Assembly (NCBI GenBank): GCA_002423245.1
Contig: DIVD01000012.1
Span: 1 to 60,241 of the forward strand
Direction of reading: 5' to 3'
DNA from: Rhodobacteraceae bacterium UBA6141
Lineage (GTDB): Bacteria; Pseudomonadota; Alphaproteobacteria; Rhodobacterales; Rhodobacteraceae
Length of the DNA: 60,241 nucleotides
The position numbers and the translations under genes are program-made. Of this stretch, positions 40,963-48,542 are shown piece by piece. The notes under the pieces are model-generated. The model saw only the letters and a program-made list of their open reading frames with translations. It had not been told where the DNA came from and made no database searches. The first letter of the stretch is position 1. Every line of letters begins with the position of its first letter.

Positions 40963-41640
40963 TCAGATCGTTCGTTGCCTGATACGCCACAGAAGATAGG
41001 CTGTCATCCCCGCCCAGACCGCCGCAAGCGAAAACCAGGTGAGCGCATAGCCCAGGTGGTCGTTGGGGATGCCGGCCGTGCCGACCGGCACCGGCGTGAT
41101 GCCCTGCGCGTCGCCGGTGACGCGGCGCGCCACCACCAGCACCGGCTCCGCCCCCAGATGCGCGGCCATCGCCGGCACGTCGCGGGCGAACCAGATGTTG
41201 CGGCCAAGATCGGGCAGAGGTGTGTTGCTGCGGGCCTCCTCGGGCCAGTGCAGGTTGCCGGCGACGGTCAGCGACACCGGCGGGCGGGGCGCGTCCTTGG
41301 CGGCCTCGGGCACGAAGCCCCGGTCGAGCAGGATGCGGCGCCCCTCCGAGGTTTCGAACACGGTGATCACCTCGTAGCCGGGGCCGAGGCCGGTCATCCC
41401 GGTCAGCATGTGCAGTTCGGGCCCGACGGTGCGGCCCGTCACCGAAACCGGCTGGTACTTGCCGGCCTCGCTGCTGCTGCCTTCGGCCGGCAGCGGGCCG
41501 GGCTCTGCCGACATCTGCGCTTCGATCCGGGCCAGAACGCCCTCTTTCCACTCCAGCCGCTGCAACTGCCACAGGCCGAGGCCGACAAGGATCGCCACCC
41601 CGGCCAGTCCGAGGATCAGCGGAAACAGGATGCGGCGCAT
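40963..41640 (-). CDS. SURF1 family protein
   Basis: 225 residues with one membrane segment at each end (about 5-22 and 200-218) and a large periplasmic domain between. GLGLWQLQRLEWKEG, RILLDRGFVP and NDHLGYALTWFSLA are SURF1 signatures. SURF1 helps deliver heme a to cytochrome oxidase subunit I. It directly follows ctaE in the same direction. Confidence 0.93.
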   Translation of the reverse strand: MRRILFPLILGLAGVAILVGLGLWQLQRLEWKEGVLARIEAQMSAEPGPLPAEGSSSEAGKYQPVSVTGRTVGPELHMLTGMTGLGPGYEVITVFETSEGRRILLDRGFVPEAAKDAPRPPVSLTVAGNLHWPEEARSNTPLPDLGRNIWFARDVPAMAAHLGAEPVLVVARRVTGDAQGITPVPVGTAGIPNDHLGYALTWFSLAAVWAGMTAYLLWRIRQRTI

Positions 41641-41721
41641 GAAGGCTCCTTCACGGGCGAAAGCGCGCGGCCCTGCGGCCCCGCGCCTTGCCTGGCTCTG
41701 CGGTCGGGGGGAAGGTGCGGC

Positions 41722-42522
41722 TCAGCCGCCCCAGATATAGACGGCCGCGAACAGGAACAGCCACACCACATCGACGAAGTGCCAGTACCAGACCGCGGCC
41801 TCGAACCCGACATGGTTCTCGGGGGTGAAGTGGCCCTTCATCGCCCGCACCATGCACACGAACAGGAAGATCGTCCCGATGATGACGTGGAAGCCGTGGA
41901 AGCCCGTCGCCATGAAGAAGTTGGCGCCATAGATGTTGCCGGCAAAGCCGAAGGCCGCGTGGCTGTATTCATAGGCCTGGAAGAAGGTGAACAGCAGGCC
42001 CAGCACGATCGCCAGCGCAAGGCCCCGGATCATGTCCTGACGGTTGTTTTCATGGACCAGCGCGTGGTGTGCCCAGGTCGTCGCCATGCCCGAGCACAAC
42101 AGGATCAGCGTGTTGATCAGCGGCAGGTGCCAGGGGTCGAACACCTCGATCCCCTCGGGCGGCCAGACGCCCATCACCGCCGGGTAGTTCTCGCCCATCG
42201 GGTACAGGGCGTGCTTGAAGAACGACCAGAACCAGGCCGAGAAGAACATCACCTCGGACATGATGAACAGGATGAAGCCATAGCGCAGGCTGATCCGCAC
42301 CACCGGGGTGTGATCGCCGGCCTGATTCTCGGCGATCGTGTCCGACCACCAGCCGTACATGGTATAGAGCACCAGAACGAGGCCGATCACGAACATCCAG
42401 GGCGTGATGCCCTTCATGAAGAGCACCGCCCCGAAGAGCATCACGAAAGCGCCGAGCGCGGCCAGGAACGGCCAGGGCGACGGCGGCAGGATGTGGTAGT
42501 CGTGGTTCTTGGCGTGCGCCAT
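41722..42522 (-). CDS. ctaE: Cytochrome c oxidase subunit III
   Basis: 266 residues with seven membrane segments. FSAWFWSFFKHALYP, the PLINTLILLCSGMATTWAHH stretch and GFHGFHVIIGTIFL are subunit III hallmarks. Part of the aa3-type oxidase in the inner membrane; it stabilises proton uptake by subunit I. Subunit I (ctaD) is not in the window and is usually elsewhere in this family. Confidence 0.97.
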   Translation of the reverse strand: MAHAKNHDYHILPPSPWPFLAALGAFVMLFGAVLFMKGITPWMFVIGLVLVLYTMYGWWSDTIAENQAGDHTPVVRISLRYGFILFIMSEVMFFSAWFWSFFKHALYPMGENYPAVMGVWPPEGIEVFDPWHLPLINTLILLCSGMATTWAHHALVHENNRQDMIRGLALAIVLGLLFTFFQAYEYSHAAFGFAGNIYGANFFMATGFHGFHVIIGTIFLFVCMVRAMKGHFTPENHVGFEAAVWYWHFVDVVWLFLFAAVYIWGG

Positions 42523-42546
42523 GTCGGTCGTCCCCGTGGCCTTGGA

Positions 42547-43122
42547 TCAGTTGACGGAAGCCGAAGGCGCGGCAAGCGCCGCCTGCTCTTCGGGCAGTTC
42601 GGTTTCGTAGAAGGTATAGCTCAGCGTGATGTGCTGCACCCTCTTGGCGTCGCGGTCGGTCACCATCGCCGGATCGACATAGAAGCTGACCGGCATCGTC
42701 ACCCGCTCGCCCGGCGCAAGCACCTGCTGTTCAAAGCAGAAGCACTGGATCTTGTTGAAGTAATAGCCCGCCGCGTCCGGCGCGACGTTGTAGCTCGCGG
42801 TGCCGGCAACGGTCCTGTCGGTCGGGTTGTAGGCCTCGTAGAAGGCCAGCCCCGTCTCGCCGATCCGCAGCGTGACCTCGCGCTCGACGGGCCTGAACTG
42901 CCAGGGCATTCCGGGGGCGGTGTTGGCGTCGAAGCGGATGGTGACGGTGCGCTCGAGGATCTCGTCCGGGGCGGCCTGCGAGACGTTGGTGGTGCCGGCA
43001 TAGCCGGTGACGCGGCAGAACCAGTTGTAGAAGGGCACCGCCGCGAAGGACAGCGACACCATCACCAGCGCGACGGCGACCAGCGCCGCAGCCAGCCGGT
43101 TGTTGGGGCTCCGCGCGCTCAT
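42547..43122 (-). CDS. ctaG: Cytochrome c oxidase assembly protein CtaG (Cox11)
   Basis: 191 residues with one N-terminal membrane segment (about 9-27), then a periplasmic beta domain. VPFYNWFCRVTGYAGT and the copper-binding IQCFCFEQQ are diagnostic. It inserts CuB into subunit I. It overlaps the small membrane gene upstream by 4 bases. Confidence 0.97.
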   Translation of the reverse strand: MSARSPNNRLAAALVAVALVMVSLSFAAVPFYNWFCRVTGYAGTTNVSQAAPDEILERTVTIRFDANTAPGMPWQFRPVEREVTLRIGETGLAFYEAYNPTDRTVAGTASYNVAPDAAGYYFNKIQCFCFEQQVLAPGERVTMPVSFYVDPAMVTDRDAKRVQHITLSYTFYETELPEEQAALAAPSASVN

Positions 43123-43310
43123 CGTTCGGCCTCCGGCACCGCCATCCCGGGGCGCGGCGCGTGGTCGAAGGCCTGCATCGGGTTGCCTTCCGACACCTTC
43201 ACGATGGTCAGCCCGAACACCAGCGCCACAAAGGCCGCCAGCACCAGCCCGAGCCCGAGGTTGCGCCCGAAGCGGCGCGTATGCAGTTCATGGTCATGTC
43301 CGAATGCCAT
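43119..43310 (-). CDS. Small membrane protein in the oxidase assembly cluster
   Basis: 63 residues (MAFGHDHELHTRRFGRNLGL) with one membrane segment at about 17-38 and a soluble C-terminal end. It lies between ctaB and ctaG, with a 4-base overlap to ctaG. Small membrane proteins at this site occur in Rhodobacteraceae cox clusters and are presumed to help oxidase assembly; no direct evidence is visible here. Confidence 0.75.
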   Translation of the reverse strand: MAFGHDHELHTRRFGRNLGLGLVLAAFVALVFGLTIVKVSEGNPMQAFDHAPRPGMAVPEAER

Positions 43311-43311
43311 G

Positions 43312-44244
43312 CTACCAGCCTCCGATGCCGTAGGGGCGCAGCGCGGCCTGCGCCAGCAGCGCGCCGAAATGCAGGAACAGATATGCGAGCGAGAAGCGGA
43401 AGAACGCCTTCTCGGCGGCATAGCCATCGGCAAGCGCCGCATCCTCGCTGCGCGCGCGGATGCGCCAGGCGCCGCGGATGAAGCCCGCGTTCAGCACCGC
43501 CGCCACCGCCAGATAGACCGGCCCGCCGATCGGGGTGAAGCCAAGCGCCAGCGCCACCGGCGCCAGCGCCAGCGTGTAGGCAAGGATGTGGCTGCGCGTC
43601 ACCCGGCGCCCGTGCGTCACGGTCAGCATCGGCACGCCGGCGTTGGAATAGTCGTCCTTCATGAACAGCGCCAGCGCCCAGAAATGCGGCGGCGTCCACA
43701 TGAAGATCAGCGCGAACATCAGCACGGATTCGATGCCCACCCCGCCGGTTGCCACCGCCCAGCCGATCATCGGCGGGAAGGCCCCGGCCGCGCCGCCGAT
43801 CACGATGTTCTGCGGGGTCGAGCGCTTGAGCCAGATGGTATAGACCACGGCATAGAAGAAGATGGTGAAGGCCAGCAGCCCCGCCGCGAACAGGTTCGAG
43901 GCCAGCCCCAGCATCACCACCGAGATCCCCGACAGCGCCAGCCCGAGGCCGAGCGCGTCGCCCGCCGCGATCTTGCCGGTGGGCACCGGGCGCCCCTGCG
44001 TGCGGCGCATGACCCGGTCGATATCAGCATCATACCACATGTTCAGCGCGCCGGAGGCGCCGCCGCCAAGCGCGATGAACAGGATCGAGGCGAATGCCAC
44101 CATCGGATGCACCCCGACCGGCGCCACCAGCAGCCCGACCAGCGCCGTGAACACCACAAGCGACATCACGCGCGGCTTCAGCAGCGCGACGTAATCGCCG
44201 AACTGCGCTTCGGGGCCGTGATCGAGGGCGGTTGCGTCGCTCAT
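43312..44244 (-). CDS. ctaB: Heme o synthase (protoheme IX farnesyltransferase)
   Basis: 310 residues with about nine membrane segments. The prenyl-diphosphate site NMWYDADIDRVMRRTQGRP (about residues 68-86) with its two Asp, and the second acidic loop FMKDDYSNAGVPML, identify the UbiA-type enzyme. It farnesylates heme b to heme o for the aa3 oxidase. Located between ctaC and the small membrane gene. Confidence 0.97.
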   Translation of the reverse strand: MSDATALDHGPEAQFGDYVALLKPRVMSLVVFTALVGLLVAPVGVHPMVAFASILFIALGGGASGALNMWYDADIDRVMRRTQGRPVPTGKIAAGDALGLGLALSGISVVMLGLASNLFAAGLLAFTIFFYAVVYTIWLKRSTPQNIVIGGAAGAFPPMIGWAVATGGVGIESVLMFALIFMWTPPHFWALALFMKDDYSNAGVPMLTVTHGRRVTRSHILAYTLALAPVALALGFTPIGGPVYLAVAAVLNAGFIRGAWRIRARSEDAALADGYAAEKAFFRFSLAYLFLHFGALLAQAALRPYGIGGW

Positions 44245-44305
44245 GGTCTTTCTCCGGGTGGGGCGGGCGCCGGGGCGCCCTGCCCTGCCGCCTGCAGGCG
44301 CGGGT

Positions 44306-45169
44306 TCAGTCCGCCGAGGCGACCGTCAGCGGCGCCGGGGTGCCGGCGAACAGCTCGCGCGCGCGGCCCAGCCACGCGGCATATTCCGCATCGCTGACCA
44401 CCTTCACCGCGATCGGCATGTAGGCATGGTCCTTGCCGCACAGCTCCGAGCACTGGCCGAAGTAGATGCCTTCCCGCTCTGCCCTGAACCACAGCTCCGC
44501 GATGCGGCCGGGCACGGCATCTTGCTTCACCGCAAAGGCCGGCACCGCCCAGGAATGGATCACGTCGGCGCCGGTCACCTGCACCACGACGGTCCGGTTC
44601 ACCGGCACCACCAGCGCATTGTCCACCGCCAGCAGATACTCGTCCTCGGCATAGCCATACTCGGCCAGATCCTCGCGCGCCAGAAGCAGGCTGTCAAAGG
44701 AGACCCCCTCGTCGGGGTATTCATAGCCCCAGTACCACTGGAAGCCGGTCACCTTCACCGTGATCTCGGGGTCGGGGATTTCCTGCTGCTTGAACAGGAT
44801 CGGCAGCGAGAACGAGCCGATGGCCACGAGGATCAGCACCGGAACCAGCGTCCAGCCGATTTCCAGCGGGGTGTTGTGGGTGAACTTCGCCGGCGTCGGA
44901 TTGACGCGGCGGTTGAAGCGCAGGATCGCGATCACCAGCAGCACCACCACGAGGGCGGTGATCGCGCTGATGATGTAGAGCAGCATCCCGTCCAGCCATT
45001 GCTGATCGCGCGCCAGTTCGGTCGCCGCGGGCTGGAAGCCCATCGCGCCCGGACGGGCCTTGCCCACGGTTTCAAGCCCGGTGACCCCGTCCTGCGCCAT
45101 CGCCATGCCGGCGAGGAAAACCGCGGAAAGGATGGCCCCCGGGCCCATCAGCTTCGTTGCAAAACGCAT
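44306..45169 (-). CDS. ctaC: Cytochrome c oxidase subunit II
   Basis: 287 residues. Signal peptide about 1-25, two membrane helices (about 60-84 and 105-126), then the CuA domain. CuA ligands are visible: His205 in ADVIHSW, Cys240, Glu242, Cys244, His248 and Met251. FQWYWGYEYPDEG is the aromatic electron-entry patch. It accepts electrons from cytochrome c. First gene of the leftward cluster and divergent from tldD. Confidence 0.97.
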   Translation of the reverse strand: MRFATKLMGPGAILSAVFLAGMAMAQDGVTGLETVGKARPGAMGFQPAATELARDQQWLDGMLLYIISAITALVVVLLVIAILRFNRRVNPTPAKFTHNTPLEIGWTLVPVLILVAIGSFSLPILFKQQEIPDPEITVKVTGFQWYWGYEYPDEGVSFDSLLLAREDLAEYGYAEDEYLLAVDNALVVPVNRTVVVQVTGADVIHSWAVPAFAVKQDAVPGRIAELWFRAEREGIYFGQCSELCGKDHAYMPIAVKVVSDAEYAAWLGRARELFAGTPAPLTVASAD

Positions 45170-45340
45170 CTTGTGTTCCCGTTCCCTGCGGCGGCTCTCC
45201 CTGCCGCCCGCGCACGCCCTGCCCTTTTCGCAAGCCGCGTTGTAAGACGGTATTCTAAAATCATATTGTCCCCCGGACGACAAGCGAAACCGTGCGACAC
45301 GGCGCCGCTTCCGATCTGGGTCAACGACAGGGAAACCATC
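45170..45340. promoter_or_regulatory. Divergent ctaC / tldD intergenic region
   Basis: 171 bp holding the AT-rich stretch GGTATTCTAAAATCATATTG (45250-45269), unusual in this GC-rich DNA and the most likely place for promoters of both genes. No single -35/-10 pair stood out. Confidence 0.4.
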
Positions 45341-46762
45341 ATGCAGCCGCAGCAATTCATGCCGTTCGACACCCATCTGGACAAGGCGCGCGCGCTGGCG
45401 ATCCTGCGCGAGGCGACGGCGGGGGCCGAGGATGGCGAGCTGTTCCTCGAACGCCGCCGCTCGGAATCGCTGGTCTTCGACGACGGCCGGCTGCGCAGCG
45501 CCAGTTATGACGCGAGCGAGGGCTTCGGCCTGCGCGCCGTGCTGGGCGAGATCGCGGGCTTTGCCCATTCGACCGAGATTTCCGAAGCCGCGCTTCGGCG
45601 TGCGGCGGAAACCGCGCGGCTGGCGGTGGGCAGTGGCGGCGGCACCCTGGCCCCGCCGCCCCCCGGCACCAACCGCCGGCTTTACGGCGATGCCGACCCG
45701 ATGGCGGATGCGGTCTTCGCGGCCAAGCTGGACACGCTGCGCGAGATCGACGCCTTCGCCCGCGCGCTCGATCCCCGGGTGATGCAGGTCACCGCCTCGG
45801 TCTCGGCCTCGCATCAGGAGGTGGCGATCCTGCGCCCCGAGGGCGGGCTGGTCACCGATATCCGGCCGATGGCGCGGCTGAATGTCGCAGTCATCGTCGA
45901 GCAGGGCGGCCGGCGCGAATCCGGCAGTGCCGGGGGGGGCGGCAGATTCGGGCTTGCCGGGCTGCTGGCGCGCGGCCACTGGGAATCGGTCGCGCGCGAG
46001 GCGCTGCGCATCGCGCTGGTGAACCTCGACGCCGGGCCCGCCCCCGCGGGGATGATGGACGTGGCGCTTGGCCCGGGCTGGCCCGGCATCTTGCTGCACG
46101 AGGCGATCGGCCACGGGCTCGAGGGCGATTTCAACCGCAAGAAATCCTCGGCCTTCGCGGGCCTCATGGGGCAGCGCATCGCGGCGCCCGGCGTGACGGT
46201 GCTGGACGACGGCACCCTGCCCGACAGGCGCGGGTCCATCACCGTCGATGACGAGGGCACGCCCTCGGCCCGCAACGTGCTGATCGAGGACGGCATTCTC
46301 GTCGGCTACATGCAGGACCGGCAGAACGCCCGGCTGATGGGTGTCGCCGCCACCGGCAACGGCCGCCGCGAAAGCCATGCCCACGCGCCGATGCCGCGGA
46401 TGACCAACACCTACATGCTGGGCGGCGAGGCCCGCCCCGAGGATGTGGTGGCCGAGGTCCGCGACGGGATCTGGGCCGTCGGCTTCGGTGGCGGCCAGGT
46501 GGACATCACCAGCGGCAAGTTCGTGTTCAGCTGCACCGAGGCCTACCGGGTGAAGAACGGCGTCGTCGGCGCCCCGGTGAGGGGCGCGACGCTGATCGGC
46601 GACGGCGCCACCGCCCTGCGCCGGATCCGCGCCATCGGCAATGACATGGCGCTGGACCCCGGCATGGGCAATTGCGGCAAGGCCGGGCAATGGGTGCCGG
46701 TCGGGGTGGGCCAGCCGACGCTGCTGATCGGCGGGCTGACGGTGGGCGGCTCGGCGGCGTGA
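45341..46762 (+). CDS. tldD: Metalloprotease TldD
   Basis: 473 residues. The zinc motif is HEAIGHGLEGDF (HExxxH form, about residues 255-266); NTYMLGGEARPEDVVAEV, the VGFGGGQVDITSGKFVFSCT stretch and the closing GNCGKAGQWVPVGVGQPTLL are family hallmarks. With TldE it forms a protease acting on modified peptides and antitoxins; tldE is not in the window. The start at 45341 follows AGGG about 11 bases upstream. Confidence 0.96.
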   Translation: MQPQQFMPFDTHLDKARALAILREATAGAEDGELFLERRRSESLVFDDGRLRSASYDASEGFGLRAVLGEIAGFAHSTEISEAALRRAAETARLAVGSGGGTLAPPPPGTNRRLYGDADPMADAVFAAKLDTLREIDAFARALDPRVMQVTASVSASHQEVAILRPEGGLVTDIRPMARLNVAVIVEQGGRRESGSAGGGGRFGLAGLLARGHWESVAREALRIALVNLDAGPAPAGMMDVALGPGWPGILLHEAIGHGLEGDFNRKKSSAFAGLMGQRIAAPGVTVLDDGTLPDRRGSITVDDEGTPSARNVLIEDGILVGYMQDRQNARLMGVAATGNGRRESHAHAPMPRMTNTYMLGGEARPEDVVAEVRDGIWAVGFGGGQVDITSGKFVFSCTEAYRVKNGVVGAPVRGATLIGDGATALRRIRAIGNDMALDPGMGNCGKAGQWVPVGVGQPTLLIGGLTVGGSAA

Positions 46763-46866
46763 CCGGAGCCCGCAACGAATCGGAGCCCGCAACGAATCGT
46801 TCACCGTAAACGACTTGTTAACCTTGAGACCGCTATACAGGGCCTGCGAATGAGGCGGAGGCGCGG
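46763..46866 (+). promoter_or_regulatory. tldD-dprA intergenic region with tandem 17-mer and promoter-like site
   Basis: GGAGCCCGCAACGAATC occurs twice in tandem (about 46765-46798). Downstream, CTTGTTAACC and TATACA (46834-46839) could be -35/-10-like elements for dprA. Confidence 0.4.
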
Positions 46867-48102
46867 ATGGACAACGGTTTGTTTTCTCTTCCCACCCCCT
46901 TCACCCCACCCACCACGGAAGACGATGAACTCATCTGGCTCCGTCTCATTCGTTCCCGAAAGGTCGGCCCCGTCACCTTCTGGCGGCTGCTGTCCGAATA
47001 CGGCTCTGCCGCGGCCGCGCTGCAGGCGCTGCCCGAGGTCGCGCGCGCCGCGGGGGTCAGCGACTATACCGCCTGCCCCGAAGGCGTGGCCCGCGCCGAA
47101 ATGGCCGCCGCCCGCAAGGCCGGCGCGCGGCTGATCTGCAAGGGCCAGCCCGCCTATCCCGCCCGCCTTGCCGAGCTTGCCGATGCCCCGCCGCTGCTGT
47201 GGGCCATGGGCAATGCCGCGCTGGCCGCCCGGCCGATGGTGGCGCTGGTCGGGGCGCGCAACGCCTCCTCGCTTGGCCTGCGCATGGCGCGGCGTCTGGC
47301 CGAGGGGCTGACGCGGGCGGGCTTCACCGTCGTCTCGGGCCTTGCCCGCGGCATCGACGCCGCGGCGCATGAGACTGCGCTGGAGGGTGGCACCGTTGCG
47401 GTGCAGGCCGGCGGCGTCGACGTGATCTATCCGCAGGAGAACGCGAAACTCGGCGCCGAGGTGGCGCGGCGCGGGCTGCGCCTGTCGGAACAGCCGATGG
47501 GCCTCGACCCGCAGGCCCGGCATTTCCCGCAGCGCAACCGCATCGTCTCGGGGCTGTCCGAGGCGGTGATCGTGGTCGAGGCGGCCCTGCGGTCGGGCAG
47601 CCTGATCACCGCGCGCGAGGCGCTGGACCAGGGGCGCGAGGTGCTGGCGGTGCCCGGCCACCCCGTCGATGCCCGCGCCGGCGGCTGCAATGCGCTGATC
47701 CGCGACGGCGCGGTTCTGGTGCGCGGGATCGAGGATGTGATCGAGGCGCTGGCCGCGCGCAGCATCACGCCCCCCGCGCCCGCGTGGCACGAACCCGCGC
47801 CCGCTCCGATCGCCGCCCGCCCGGCGCCGCGCCCGGCACGCCCGAAGCCGGCGGTGCCGACACCCGGCCCCGCCCCCGCACCCGCCCTCGCCCCCGCACC
47901 CGGCCAGACCCGCAGCCTTGCGGAAACCGCCGCGCTGCACCGGCAGATCCTCGATCGGCTCGGCCCCAGCCCGCTGGCCGAAGACCAGCTGATCCGCGAC
48001 CTTGCGATCCCCGCGCAATCCGTCGCCCCCGAACTGCTGACGCTGGAGCTTGAAGGCCGCATCGCCCGCGCCCCCGGCGGGCTGCTGGCCCGGCTGAACT
48101 GA
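46867..48102 (+). CDS. dprA: DNA-processing protein DprA
   Basis: 411 residues. The N-terminal SAM-like helical domain (IRSRKVGPVTFWRLLSEYGS) is followed by the Rossmann domain with LVGARNASSLGLRMARRLAE, VVSGLARGIDAAAH and AVPGHPVDARAGGCNALIRD. A Pro/Ala-rich linker (about 310-345) leads to a C-terminal winged helix. It loads RecA on incoming single strands in natural transformation. The long low-complexity linker is typical of high-GC relatives. Confidence 0.94.
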   Translation: MDNGLFSLPTPFTPPTTEDDELIWLRLIRSRKVGPVTFWRLLSEYGSAAAALQALPEVARAAGVSDYTACPEGVARAEMAAARKAGARLICKGQPAYPARLAELADAPPLLWAMGNAALAARPMVALVGARNASSLGLRMARRLAEGLTRAGFTVVSGLARGIDAAAHETALEGGTVAVQAGGVDVIYPQENAKLGAEVARRGLRLSEQPMGLDPQARHFPQRNRIVSGLSEAVIVVEAALRSGSLITAREALDQGREVLAVPGHPVDARAGGCNALIRDGAVLVRGIEDVIEALAARSITPPAPAWHEPAPAPIAARPAPRPARPKPAVPTPGPAPAPALAPAPGQTRSLAETAALHRQILDRLGPSPLAEDQLIRDLAIPAQSVAPELLTLELEGRIARAPGGLLARLN

Positions 48103-48542
48103 CCGCGCCATCGCGCCCCGCGGCACCTGCCTTGCGGAAGATCGCGGGCATGGGTGTGCGGCGGCACCGCACGGCCACGCCGCCGCGCCTGCCCGGAGGT
48201 GCCATCCCCGCCCCGGCATTGGCCAGACCCTGCGCCATGTTCCGGCCCCCGGTCCCGCATGGCACCGCCCGCCCCTGGCACCCGGACAGCGCCGACCTGG
48301 CTGCCCGGGGCATTCAGCAGATCATGCCCATGACATCTGCATCGGCGCTGCATGCCTTCCGCATCGCACCCCCCTGCGCGCCCGCCCCCTGCGCGCTCGC
48401 CCCGCCGCCGCCCAACCCCGCCGCCGCCCAACCCCTGGCGGCAGGCGACATTGACATTCCCCACGGCTGGCCCCCATGTTCCCCGGCCATAGCGCAAGGT
48501 CCGCCCGGCAAGGGCTCGGGGCCATCAGGTGAAGAGGATCCC
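48103..48542. other. 440-bp intergenic region before topA
   Basis: No supported gene. The topA frame is open through it, but topA starts at the conserved MAVVVVESPAKAK. A tandem CCGCCGCCGCCCAACC-type repeat lies at about 48409-48438. No tRNA, and no clear terminator after dprA. Confidence 0.5.

Noticed and set aside
39562..44397. 1,611-codon open frame on the plus strand
   Set aside because: Antisense to thrC and the cytochrome oxidase genes. Long antisense frames are expected at this GC content; the translation is Arg/His/Gln-rich without motifs.
48132..48542. N-terminal extension of topA
   Set aside because: The conserved start MAVVVVESPAKAK with its own RBS is at 48543; the extension is Pro/Ala low complexity.
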